64,000 nucleotides of DNA. Source: Tethya wilhelma (taxonomy: Eukaryota; Porifera; Demospongiae; Tethyida; Tethyidae). The notes beneath the pieces are model-generated. The model saw only the letters and a program-made list of their open reading frames with translations, was not told the origin of the DNA and made no database searches. The position numbers and the translations under genes were made by a program. The stretch covers positions 456,257 through 520,256 of the forward strand of contig CAXIPT010000016.1 of NCBI GenBank assembly GCA_964030475.1, given 5' to 3'. Shown here piece after piece: positions 22,268 to 33,065 of the stretch (its first letter is position 1; every line of letters starts with the position of its first letter).

Positions 22268-22533
22268 ACAAGTAAAAAAAACATTGGAAATGTAATGAGA
22301 CACAGGAATGGCTAAATCATAAAAAGAACGCAAACAAGATGGAATGGCTGTTAGAGTGTGTGCAGAATTCTTCCTGTACGGGCTGCATTTATCAATCTCC
22401 TTATTGAGTCTCTCATTTTGCCCACAGGAAGAATTCCTTACACACTCTAACAGCCATTCCATCTTGTTTGCGTTCTTTTTATGATTTAGCCATTCCTGTG
22501 TCTCATTACATTTCCAATGTTTTTTTTACTTGT
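22268..22533. mobile_element. Foldback hairpin element, copy 1
   Basis: Nearly the whole 266 bp is an inverted repeat: ACAAGTAAAAAAAACATTGG at the left pairs with its complement at the right, and the arms continue through GGAATGGCTAAATCAT and AACAAGATGGAATGGCTG to a loop of about 40 bases. It has no ORF. A transcript would fold into one long hairpin. Other copies are at 40.2, 62.66 and 62.93 kb, with a half copy at 28.85 kb. Confidence 0.85.
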
Positions 22534-22830
22534 TTGTTCTCATTTTTCCATATTTCTACAAATTACATTTGAATTGGTGTGTGTAGCTAGCTACTGAGCT
22601 AGTAGTCTGGCAAGCCAGACTCACTGACACTGAGCCAGTGGCGGGCTGCTGAGCTGGTACTTGAAGTCACAACTGAGTTGTGTATAGCCTGCCTGATACT
22701 GAAGTGAAACACACATCTCAGTCATTTGGAGGCAGGAGCTGTATCATAAGATTTACTTGTCTTTCTATATGTTTATGATAATCAAAGTCTTGATTCATCT
22801 CTTAAGAAGAGCAACCAGGTATCACAAAAT

Positions 22831-23250
22831 NNNNNNNNNNNNNNNNNNNNNNNNNNNNNNNNNNNNNNNNNNNNNNNNNNNNNNNNNNNNNNNNNNNNNN
22901 NNNNNNNNNNNNNNNNNNNNNNNNNNNNNNNNNNNNNNNNNNNNNNNNNNNNNNNNNNNNNNNNNNNNNNNNNNNNNNNNNNNNNNNNNNNNNNNNNNNN
23001 NNNNNNNNNNNNNNNNNNNNNNNNNNNNNNNNNNNNNNNNNNNNNNNNNNNNNNNNNNNNNNNNNNNNNNNNNNNNNNNNNNNNNNNNNNNNNNNNNNNN
23101 NNNNNNNNNNNNNNNNNNNNNNNNNNNNNNNNNNNNNNNNNNNNNNNNNNNNNNNNNNNNNNNNNNNNNNNNNNNNNNNNNNNNNNNNNNNNNNNNNNNN
23201 NNNNNNNNNNNNNNNNNNNNNNNNNNNNNNNNNNNNNNNNNNNNNNNNNN
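22831..23250. other. Assembly gap (420 N)
   Basis: Unsequenced run of N. The left flank is repeat sequence shared (inverted) with 28.75-28.82 kb and the right flank is an R1 copy, so the gap probably formed in repeats. Frames crossing it mean nothing. Confidence 0.99.
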
Positions 23251-23413
23251 CCATGTTTTTGGGCTCATTAGAAAGAGAAAGAGCTAAATAGTAGCTTTAG
23301 AAGCCTTTTAGTGCTAAGCGCTCAGTTTTTGCAGAGTTATTCGCGTGAATATTTGTATTGCGCTAATGGGCCATCTGTGCCATTCCTGTGTACCCAGTAC
23401 TACCGTACTGGGA
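23251..23413 (+). repeat. R1 copy, 3' part
   Basis: It runs from CCATGTTTTTGGGCTC to the terminal CCCAGTACTACCGTACTGGG; the 5' part is lost in the gap. Confidence 0.75.
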
Positions 23414-25750
23414 ATAATTATTGTTGATTGAGGTCCTTTTACATGGCAATATTTTTTTGCTGCTTTTATAGCTAATAGAATTGGTTTTTGAACAACTAGG
23501 CTGTAGATTTTTTTGAACTTTTGGTTTTCAATTTGTAGCTTGTGAAATTTCATTTTGCAACATGCATTTGTGGAGTATACAACATACTACTACACAAGTT
23601 AAATGTGTGTATGATTATAATAGCTTAAGTGATCATAATTGTGTGTGGAGACATTGAGACATAATTTAATGTGTGTTTGGTGTATAATTTGTATCATATG
23701 TACAGTAGTATGTACACAAAATGCCTTATGATCATTAAAGTCTAACTCAAGCCTTCAAACTGGAGCACTCATGAAGCAGCTCAGGCAGATTACTAACTGT
23801 ATGCAAGACCTATACCTAAGAAACTTTCTTGTGTACTCGTATAGAGAGCACTATAGAGAAAGCCACAACAATAGCTTTGTACATACAAGAAAGTATATAT
23901 AGGGATTCTGGACAATACTGAAGAGATTTCCTGTATAGTGCACGTGCTATACTCCATTGAATTACAAACAGAATGGTCTTCTTTGACAAAAATTGGTTGA
24001 GCACAGAGGTTAGAAAATTATTCCTGCCAACTTTGTGTACAAAAAGTCAGTGGTAGAGAACTTCTGGCAAAATTTTTGAAGCTGTACATAACAAGGTCAT
24101 CTTAACTGATCCACAATAACTACTGAGTGTAACATGAAGGCACCGATGGTGCACAAGCCTTGGCACACTTAGCTAGTCAGTGCACTTATATTGCTATATA
24201 CAAAGTATCAACATATCGTGTGTCGTGACACCCAAAGCCAGCCCAGGTTCCACCACTGATATAACTCAGTGATGGAGCAGAATATGCAAGTCACAGGCTG
24301 TAAGATACGCTTTGATTATTATACGTGATTGTACTGGAATGCTCAAATAACTGTTGTAAAATCATAGCTTTGGTAAAATAGTCGGAGTCTATAGCCAGGA
24401 GCCGACCTGAGCCTGATTCCAGTACTGAGTCACCTTTAAAAAAAATCTATTCATGCAAATTACATCTAGATGCTTGCATAGAAAGCAGACCAACCCTTGT
24501 CTGTCTTTCCAAGGAACACTGACCAACAGCAGTAGCAGCATAGACCTGACCTGAGAATAGCCAGGCTAGGACCGGCCCGATGCATGCAAATAGTCAGCCA
24601 CAGGCAAACTAAAAATCCACACATGCCATGCAATACATCTACATCCTTACATAGAAAAGGTTGGAAAGCAGGCTAACTCTTGTCTGTATATTGAAAGAAC
24701 ACTGACTAGCAGCAGCAGACTCATTGCTCAGCACCACCACGCAGTTGCTCCGATTCTTAATAACGCACACCAAATCTGTAGACGTGGCCTCGAAGCAAAG
24801 TGCTAAAAAGAAGCACCAAAACCCCAATATAATCTCAGCAAAAACAGCATTTTGAGCTGCAAAAAAATGGACAAGATGATTCACTCTTATGAATGTAAGT
24901 ACCAGCTGCCTTTCTTGAGATTTCGAGTGAACAGACAGACAAAACGACTACCCATTGCCAGAAATCGCTGGACATTTCTCATTTTACTTAGCCAACTTTC
25001 GCTTAATTAGAACAGCCATTTCATATGGAGAGTCAATGGGAGAAAGCTTATGCAGGCTAAAATCGACTTACCTTGAAAAAGGACTGTCCTTAGGAGATGT
25101 AAAGAAAGTCTATTGGCACAAAAAAGTAACCGTTGCTCTTCTCTGGAATTTTCCCTGAGCCCACCCTTGTGGCTGCTACTTTTCCCATTGACTCCAATAC
25201 AAAATGGCTGAACTCTTGAACTTTGACTTGGGAATCTGACAAATCTGAGGTAAATATTTGAAACCTTGAAACACCATTCCAGAGACTAATGGTCAAAGTT
25301 CACTAATACAGCACTGCATGACCACCTCATATTTTTCCTCGAGGCTCTGAAAACACTGAAGAAAGCAGTATCTGCGCATGCGCAAATACGTTTCTGCAAG
25401 GCCAAGTGGTGGGGGTCAAAGTGCACGAATGCAAATTATTATGCACTTCAGATATTACCGCGAGCACGTGTAATAAGATACAAAATTTTCCAGTCATGTT
25501 TATTTTCATTTCAGATACAACAAGCAAGAAGAACACAAAAATTAATTCAATCTAGACAGTGAAGGTTGTTGAGAACTTGACTGCATGCTTGTGGGACACT
25601 AGCTCATATTGAAGCAGCATGTCCATTGGAGTCTTGTGCTCTGTTTCTCTAATAACAATGAACATAATACATGATTATACACACATACACTGAAATAAAT
25701 ATACAAGATATGAAACATGGAGGTTATGGCCCAGTCAGAGCAATTAACAA
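23414..25750. other. Region without recognisable gene
   Basis: No supported coding region. It contains a diverged internal duplication (about 24450-24570 and 24610-24720, both with AACACTGACCAAC/AACACTGACTAGC). A block around GCACAAGCCTTGGCACAC (24.15 kb) recurs near 26.8 kb. Short frames such as 24955-25158 have no features. Confidence 0.45.
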
Positions 25751-25756
25751 CAGTGT

Positions 25757-26168
25757 GTGAGTGAAACTTGGGTCACCGGTCAGAGCAAATAGAACAACAG
25801 TGTGTCTGTGTGTGTGTGTGAAACTCTGCCTACAAGACCCAAAATCAGGTCGCCGGTCAGAGCAAACAAAAACAACAGTGTGTGTATGTGTGAAACTCTG
25901 CCTACAAGACCCGAAAACAGGTCGCCGGTCAGAGCAAATAAAAACAACAGTGTGTACATGTGCGTGTGTGAAACTCTGCCTAAACGACCCGAAAACAGGT
26001 CGCTGGTCAGAGCAAATAAAAACAACAGTGTGTGTGTGCGTGTGTGAAACTCTGCCTACAAGACCCGAAAACAGGTCGCCGAATAAGTGTGTGTGTGTGA
26101 AACTCTGCCTACAAGACCCGATAACAGGTCACCGGTCAAAGCAAATATCAGTGTGTGTGTGTGACTAA
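25757..26168. repeat. Minisatellite of ~68 bp units
   Basis: About six tandem units combine GTGAAACTCTGCCTACAAGA, CCGAAAACAGGTCGCCGG and a variable TG run. Length differences between units come mostly from the TG run. Cys/Val-rich open frames reflect the repeat and are not proteins. Confidence 0.85.
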
Positions 26169-27089
26169 AAATTATTTCCTACAAGACTGTGCAGACCCTG
26201 TCTAATTTCAAAACACAAATTTACTTGAGATAAATCCATTGCTATACCTGATTTTAGCACATAACCGTTCAAATATAGACAAAAAAAGCATTGGGACATA
26301 AATGTATAAATGATTTGTACACTACAGGCAACTTACACTTTCGAAACAAACTTGTCCATGGAGCTGAACGACGGCAGGGCAAGTGCACTACTATTCACCG
26401 AGTCCCACGTGTACAAAAGGATGGTAGAAGCATTTTTCTGCTCCACATCTCTTCAGCAAACGTTCTTCATCAGTCCTGGCGCCCAACTTTCACCACAAGC
26501 CCTTATTTTGTGTAAAAAGCGCGCTTGCGAATGAACACCAAAAATTCTACGAGCGACCACGCCTCAAAGTAGGCGGGGTCGAACAATTTTCCGTTTATCT
26601 AGTCCGTAGTTTCATTAAACAGGAAGTCTGTGTCATGTCCAGCGTTGTATGGGCCATTTCTGGCAATGATAATCCGCTCTGCACGTGCTACGCACGTGCC
26701 GAGGCTTAATGGTGCCAAAATACTGAGAAAATTAAAAACTAGCGTTGCTTTATGTCAAGCTTACATTTACATCACAACTTGTATAATGAAGGCACCAATG
26801 GTACATAAGCCTTGGCACACTCAACTGGCTAGCACCCTTTTATGCATATACACTGTGTAAAGAGTACGGCAAGTATTAAGAACTTCACGGTAACTATAAT
26901 ATAATCCACCTAGGGTCTAGGTTAGCCACATAGCTAACTGTGCACAGGTAATTAGACTGAACATAGAAAGCAGGCCAACTTCTGTTTGTCTTGCTTCAAG
27001 CCATGCAACCATACTGGGAATGAATGATTAATCTGGGAATATCTGTAATTATACAGTTAGAATCTCTGTATCAGCTACAGCTAAACGGC
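26169..27089. other. Region without recognisable gene
   Basis: A GC-richer patch at 26.34-26.6 kb has overlapping open frames of 74 codons on +. On - it contains an ATG followed by six sense codons and a GTAAGT donor (about 26.34-26.36 kb), so it could be a promoter and first exon of an unplaced gene. I cannot show continuation. The 26.76-26.83 kb block matches repeat sequence at 24.15 kb. Confidence 0.3.
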
Positions 27090-27289
27090 TATATATCTAG
27101 GGGGACATTAATCTCTACTATAGGACGTTAATAGTTATTCAATAGCGTCCTCTGGGACGTACTTCGATGAAACAATGCGTCCCCCCAGAAGTGAACCGTT
27201 ACACAATAACGTCCCACCGGATACAATTTGGGGGGGACGTGAACCATTAGGACACCGGGCTGCTTACAAAACCCACTTTCATTGTACGA

Positions 27290-27540
27290 GATTTCGAAAC
27301 CATGTGATTTTAATCATAATTTCATGATTTCAACAGATTGATTTCTTGATTTCAACAAAGATTTCATATTTCAAGAGTTAGGCAGAGATTTCTACTTTTG
27401 TAGCCCTCAGAGGACCATTATTTCTGTTCACAGTTGTGATTTCATAACAGATTTCTGATTTCAATATAGATTTGTATGATTTCATGACAGATTTCTGATT
27501 TCAATATACATTTCTGATTTTATACATTAAATGTACACAT
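27290..27540 (+). repeat. GATTTC-rich degenerate tandem repeat
   Basis: More than a dozen copies of GATTTC or GATTTCAA/GATTTCAT occur at irregular spacing. No frame, no inverted ends. Confidence 0.65.
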
Positions 27541-27799
27541 AATTTCTGACTGTACTGAGTATGGAGAGCTAGCTATTCAGACATATGTGACACTGTCTGT
27601 GCACAGTTGCTACAAGTGAAGTTCTTGCAGTTGTCTAAATCTTAAGGAATCTCCTCTCTAATGCATTGTGTGTAACCAATCTTCACATACGTTGCAGAGG
27701 ACCATCATTCCTTCTTCGGGCATACGACAATAATAGTACACTGAGAGTTTGGTTAAGTTGAATACTGGCTGTACTTGTCTTGTTTTCTTGACTTGGAAC

Positions 27800-27930
27800 C
27801 GTGAGACTATTCACTTTTAGAAGCTGATTCTTGAATGAACGAACCTTGGTCAGTCACTTTTGCCATCAGTTTTAGCACCCTCATTGAGTAGCTAGATACA
27901 AGCCTCCTCCATATAATTTCTATACTAATG
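27800..27930 (-). repeat. R1 fragment (reverse)
   Basis: It shares TTTAGAAGCTGATTCTTGAA and the following TAGATACAAG block with R1 in reverse orientation. Diverged. Confidence 0.5.
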
Positions 27931-28062
27931 CATAATTCATTAGTTTCTAGAAAGTATGAATTGACTACCCTTTCCTCACACAAAAGTGTACGTTATTTGG
28001 AATTCAAATGCAAGTTGCCTGGAACTATTTTTCTCTTAAGAGATGAATCAGGAATTTGATTA

Positions 28063-28748
28063 TTATAACCTGTCAAGGGAAAACATGGCGGTTAGGAAAT
28101 TATTGCGTTTAATTATTTTTTCTGCACGGATGCGCTACGCTACATCTCAGCATGCTCCATGCAAAATTTGAGAGGAGGAGCTGCTTATGTTGCAGAGATA
28201 TAGACAGCAATGTCAGCCTCGTTCATTTTTACTTTGTTGCTAAAACGGAGGACAGTTGCTATAAAATCCAAACGCTTTCATACAGTAGCTTTCTACTCGT
28301 GGATATTGCCTCTTCTTGTACGGCGATTGCGTACAGGTTATTTTGAGGCTTAGATTAGTTCTTAGAACTTACTGTACCTAAAATCTATCTCAATAATGAC
28401 AAGCGCTTACCTCCCTGAGTCCATTAGCTGTCTCCTGGGTCTTCTTTCGTAGCTACTCGCTTCTCACTAAATAATTTTAGCCCCCACATGGCTGGCTGTG
28501 GTAATATTCAGCATGTACTGTACATGATGTAATTATGATATGGAGAGTATACGGACCTCCCATAGTTTACCTAGCAACAACTTTACAACTGTTTTTCTAG
28601 GAAGCCACGAGTGGAGGCAGGGCTGCTCGCAATAGCTGTATCTGGAAAACTACTTGAGCTATGCACATCACTTCCTGGGAAGGCCTAGATATACCTAACT
28701 CAAAATTCGCAGACATTCCTAATCGGCCTTGACAGGTCACATATAGAA
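28063..28748. mobile_element. R2 element, copy D (short, full-length)
   Basis: The left end TAACCTGTCAAGG pairs with the right end CCTTGACAGGTCACATATA. Inside are CTCCATGCAAAATTTGAG, GCGCTTACCT and GAAGCCACGAGTGGAGGC, as in the other copies. It is about 685 bp with no ORF, a deletion derivative of a longer element such as copy A. Confidence 0.65.
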
Positions 28749-28754
28749 AGACAA

Positions 28755-28925
28755 GTAAATCTTTTGATACAGCTCCTGCCTACAAATAACTGAGATGTGT
28801 GTTTCACTTCATTGTCAAACATGTGCTCAATCTGACAACCATTCCAATCTTGTTCGCTCACTTTTTTACAATTTGGCCATTCCTATGTTTGCATTACATT
28901 TCTAATGTTTTTTGTACTTGTTTGT
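28755..28925 (-). repeat. Dispersed repeat block plus half foldback arm
   Basis: 28755-28820 is the inverted copy of 22690-22760 (AAGACAAGTAAATCTTTTGA; CTGAGATGTGTGTTTCACTT). 28845-28925 matches one arm of the foldback family (CATTTCTAATGTTTTTTGTA). Both blocks sit next to foldback/R2 sequence, as at 22.3-22.8 kb. Confidence 0.55.
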
Positions 28926-29224
28926 TCTATTTTTTTTGAATAATTGTTTACAATATCAGTGGAATTTAGTCTTTATCCTGAGCAGAGAACCCCGGGCCTA
29001 GCATGCCTTTCAGACAGCTGAAATTCTGAACCCCCAGGTTGAATATGATTTATGTCCGTGTCATGTTAGCTAAAGATAACTTCCCTACTGAAGAACTGAC
29101 CACAGAGAACGACAGGATAGGACAGAACTTGGGGGCACTGCATGCTGCAATAGATTCCAAATAATGCACACTTGAATATGGAAAGGGTCGTTAGGCTAGC
29201 TAATGAATAATGCATGATTTAGAA

Positions 29225-29544
29225 ATTAATGGCCGTCATATGGAGAAGGCGCTATCTAGCGACTCGACGAGAGACACAAAAACCGATGGCAAAAGCGACT
29301 GTCCCCAAAGAAATCAAGTTTGTTCGTTCAAGAATCTTATTCTAAAAATGAATAGTCTTTGAGAAAAGTTGAGCCAAGATAGAAAAAGAAGAAGAATAAG
29401 AAGATGGAGAAAATTGGAGGTTTGGCATATTTTAGTTTGGTACTTTAGCGATGGTTTAGGCCATGTTTTAGGGCTCATTAGAAAGATAAAGAGCTAAATA
29501 GTAGCTTAAAAAGCCTTTTAGTGCCAAGTGCTCAGTTTTTGCAG
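29225..29544 (+). repeat. R1 copy, 5' and middle part
   Basis: It runs from CATATGGAGAAGGCGCTAT through GAAAATTGGAGGTTTGGCAT to the CTCAGTTTTTGCAG block, then stops at a single N (29545) and is followed by a second R1 segment. Confidence 0.7.
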
Positions 29545-29545
29545 N

Positions 29546-29730
29546 CTTTAGCGATGGTTTTAGGCCATGTTTTTGGGCTCATTAGAAAGAGAAAGAGCTA
29601 AATAGTAGCTTAAGAAGCCTTTTAGTGCTAAGCACTCAGTTTTTGCAGTTATTCGCGTGAATATTTGTATTGCGCTAATGGGCCATCCGTGCCATTCCTG
29701 TGTACCCAGTATTACCGTACTGGGAATAAT
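29546..29730 (+). repeat. R1 copy, 3' part, joined at N
   Basis: It starts again inside R1 (CTTTAGCGATGGTTTTAGGC) and runs to CCCAGTATTACCGTACTGGG. The overlap of about 100 bp with the previous segment across one N suggests either a tandem pair or a forced assembly join. Confidence 0.7.
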
Positions 29731-30050
29731 TATGATTGTACATGCATGCCATGTGTCAGTCTAAACGAACGCATCGTAATTGTGGGTGTGTCTATTTTTG
29801 CTGCCCTCATGTCACGTAAAATTTGCACTGAGCTTATTACGTCACATAGTACTAAAATTACATCATTGCAAACTACGTTGACTGATGACGTCAAAAGGAA
29901 GGCACATGGAAGATAATAGGACCTTTTCAGGATTTTGCAGCGTATATCTCCTCCGTAGTTTTACCTGTACGCTTCTCACTTGGAATACTTGCGGTTCAGG
30001 ATGGAATGTGCATGCACAGCAAGTCTTGTGAGCTATTTGCACATGGTTGC
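29731..30050 (+). repeat. R3 dispersed repeat, copy 1
   Basis: About 300 bp recur in reverse complement at 41155-41409 (shared blocks GACGTCAAAAGGAAGGCACA, TATCTCCTCCGTAGTTTTAC, GGAATGTGCATGCACAGCAA). No ORF. Confidence 0.7.
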
Positions 30051-30147
30051 CAAAAAATTCTAAGTTACCGCATCAAGAAAGTTCAATGAACATCACTCAA
30101 ATAAAATTTGTGTATCTCCAGATAAGACTACAGTATGGGCATAGAAT

Positions 30148-30355
30148 ACCGTATAGCGGATAATTTTTGTGGGGGAAAATTTTTGCGTTTTCGTCTTGAA
30201 TAGAAATTCGCGTGGAAATGTTTCATGGATTACGTCTCAACTATACGTGACAACCACATACCTTACAAATTTCGTGGGGGAAAATTTTCGCGGAAAGCTG
30301 CCAAACCGCGAAATTCGCAAAAATTTTCTCCCACAAAAATTTCCCGCTATACGGT
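30148..30355. mobile_element. MITE, GCGGGAAATTTTCG group
   Basis: Left ACCGTATAGCGGATAATTTT and right AATTTCCCGCTATACGGT form near-perfect inverted ends. The interior has TGGGGGAAAATTTT blocks in both halves. 208 bp, no ORF. Confidence 0.75.
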
Positions 30356-30898
30356 AAGTTCTGCTAAAAGTGCAGTGTTTTACAAGCAGCGTGGTGCTTG
30401 TCTGATGTCAATAGCTCGAGGTAAGCGTGTTCAATAGATCAGTATAGTACCACATTTCTAGCGGTTTTTGACTAGTAATTTTAGCTATATAGTTTTAGTT
30501 ACTGCAATACTACTACAGTATGTTACACCGCTAGATGTAGGTTACAAACTGGTATGCCCTCAGTAGTTTTGCACCATGCTGCCAAAAAAATCAGTTGTCT
30601 GGTCCATTTTATCGCTACACGGTAGAAATTCAACTTGAATACAATTTAGACACTATTCCTGTTAAAAATTACTTTCTTATAACACCTATGGCTCTAAGAA
30701 CTTTAGCTACTTCTTTTCTGGCTGTTTCTCCTGTGTTGTCTTTACTTCCATGTGCTTGGCCACCATTTTTAACTTCCGGGTGGAAATTAATTAAGGATGA
30801 GTTCGTGTAGACTGTGTGTGACATGCATGATGTGAGTCCATGATAAACATGGGTGCATGTGTATGACATGAGTGAATCAGTGAGTATAAACGATTCCA

Positions 30899-30899
<1 letters not shown>

Positions 30900-30931
<32 letters not shown>
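30900..30931 (+). repeat. GT microsatellite
   Basis: About 15 GT dinucleotides, with further TG-rich sequence on both sides from 30.8 to 31.17 kb. Confidence 0.9.
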
Positions 30932-30933
<2 letters not shown>

Positions 30934-31210
30934 CCTGCGTGCGTGCGTGTGTTTGTGTCTGCAAGTGTGATCAGTGTGGGTGTATGCGTGCATGTGTGAC
31001 TATTGGACTTTAGGAATGTGTGCATGCATGTGCATGAAGGTTCAATGTTGATAACTAGTTGGGATTCGAACCATGTATGAGCATGAATGTGTGAGTAAGT
31101 TTAATAGTACAACGTATATATATATATAATAATTATATAATCTGCATGTGTGTGGGTGTGAGTGTGTGCATGATTTTATGTGCATTTTGGCTTGTCCATT
31201 CATATAATAA

Positions 31211-31584
31211 TATGGCAATCCGAACTGGACAAAATGTTCAAAATTATTAAATTCAAGTGTTCAAAAGTGTAAAGGTCATTGCGCATACCCATGTCAAGCT
31301 AGTGTGGATTGGAGTTTGTTCACACAATGACTTTTGTACTTTTGAACACTTGATCTTGGTACATGTAATGATGACATTTGTACTTTTGAACACTTGACCT
31401 GGGTATGTGCATTGACCTTTGTACTTTTAAACACTTGACCTGGGTATGTGCATTGCTTTTAAACACTTGACCTGAGTATGTGCAATGACCTTTGTACTTT
31501 TGAACACTTGACCTGGGTATAGGTGCAATGAACTTTATACACTTGAAATTAATCTTGAACATTGTGTCCAATTTGGATCGCCAC
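31211..31584. mobile_element. Inverted-repeat element filled with ~46 bp minisatellite
   Basis: The left end TATGGCAATCCGAACTGGAC has an inverted partner GTCCAATTTGGATCGCC at the right. The inside is about five tandem units with CTTTTGAACACTTGACCTGG and GTATGTGCATTGACCTTTG. The ends resemble those of the 9.9 kb element (TATGGAATTCCAAATAGGAC), and both continue with ACAAAAT. It looks like a solo or collapsed form of a related satellite-armed element. Confidence 0.6.
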
Positions 31585-31852
31585 AATTATTATATGCATA
31601 TATGTACTGTGAATTTTGTAATTTTTGAAAACTCAGGCATTATTGTTAAAAATTCAATGCTTCATACTAATTACTATTATAATGCATGAAGGTACCAACA
31701 AATTTGACTGCACGTGGCTGATCAAATGCACCTGCAGTCATGATATTCAATGTTTCATAATAAGAAGAATTATTAGTATTATAATGCATGATGGTACCAA
31801 CAAACTTGACTACAGCTGATTAAAATGCACTGGCAGTCATGATAAAGCAGTA

Positions 31853-32029
31853 TACCGTAAATCGCGAAATGTTCGTGTTGAAAAATTTCGTACGTTAAAT
31901 TTTCATGTTAAATAATTTTCGTAGCATCGCCGTGTTATGCAGCCCCACCCACTATTTTGCAATTTTTCGTGTGTTTAAATTTCGTAGTCTACGAAAATTT
32001 AGCGACTGAATTTTTCACGATTTACGGTA
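31853..32029. mobile_element. MITE, TACCGTAAATCGCGAAA group
   Basis: TACCGTAAATCGCGAAAT at the left and TTTTTCACGATTTACGGTA at the right form inverted ends. It contains AAAATTTCGT repeats on both strands. 177 bp, no ORF. Confidence 0.75.
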
Positions 32030-32037
32030 GTTCACAA

Positions 32038-32764
32038 TTATATCAATAATAAATTTTTATGGAATGACATACGTTTCAGGATAACGTGACACAATACCAT
32101 TAATGGAAGCAATAGTTTGTATACATCAATACCATAATTCCTTGAATCTGCAAACCTGTTTACATTCTCTTGTAGCATTGTTATGTGTTCATAAGTTAAC
32201 CGAAATCTTGTTTGAGGAATTTGAACACCTTTGTAGTCATCTGGAATGACAACTATATCATTGTCTGTACCATAATATTCATCAACATTGTCAAAAAAGT
32301 CAAAAGAAATCAAACTAGCCAATCTTAAATGGAGAGCACCTTCAGTAAAGAGTTGATGAGAGGTGTTATTACGCTCATTTCGAATCCTATGACAGTTCCA
32401 GGCCTCCTTGAACCCCTTCAAACATCTGTTAATTTGATGTAGGTACACATAATGAAGGGCAAAGATATGCATCTCATTCACAAGATCTAGTAGATCTATA
32501 TTTTCCAAGTGATAAAGGAGGCAATAGTAAAGTTCCCCAACACATCGGTGTAAGTCTCTCAGTTTCTTGGTTGTCATCTATGCCTCTTTTTGTATGCCGC
32601 AAAACGTGCTCAATATCTTTAAGTGCCAGAATGCTAGTATGCAGCCTTTCCAAAGTTTAATCAGTGAACTACTCATTAGCATCACCAAATTGTGTATTAC
32701 TTGATTGTATATAACTTGATAGTTCCTCAAAAAATTCAGTCAAATCCCACACAGTATTATCCAT
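32038..32764 (-). pseudogene. Second integrase-like gene remnant (N- and C-terminal parts)
   Basis: Read on -, an ATG at 32764 opens MDNTVWDLTEFFEELSSY, comparable to the start region of the integrase at 10.1 kb, and reaches TAG after GDANE. A helical block LERLHTSILALKDIEHVLR follows in another frame. It then jumps to LRDLHRCVGELYY and NIDLLDLVNEMHIFALHYVY, matching the region just after the catalytic Glu in the first copy (NLFHHMEDIGILDPLDDIG), and ends near 32038. The HTH and all three catalytic residues are missing, so this is an internally deleted, inactive copy. A minisatellite lies immediately upstream, as for copy 1. Confidence 0.65.
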
Positions 32765-32839
32765 GTTAGAATGTGATACATGGTAATGGTTGTCAGTGGA
32801 GTTGACTACACGTGAACTTCGTACCGTACGAACATAACG

Positions 32840-33065
32840 TTGAGCCTTTTTAGCGGCGTGTCACATTGATTTCTCAATATGACGTTGAGTAGTTTTTCAA
32901 CATCAAGTTGATCTCTCATTATGACAATGAGTGTTTTTGGACGTCACGTTGATCTCTAATGATGTTGAGTGTTTTTGGATGTCACGTTGATCTCTTATTA
33001 TGACGTTGAGTGTTTTGGACGTCACGTTGATCTCTCATTATGACGTGTTTTCTTGTTTAGTGACG
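32840..33065 (-). repeat. Minisatellite of ~45 bp upstream of integrase copy 2
   Basis: Four to five units combine GACGTTGAGTGTTTTTGGAC and GTCACGTTGATCTCTCATTA. It lies about 75 bp upstream of the ATG of the integrase remnant, the same relative place as the right arm of the 9.9 kb element, but its sequence is unrelated. I found no inverted partner nearby. Confidence 0.7.

Noticed and set aside
25757..26168. Cys-rich peptide genes
   Set aside because: The frame exists in several phases of a 68 bp minisatellite and has no start context or splice support.
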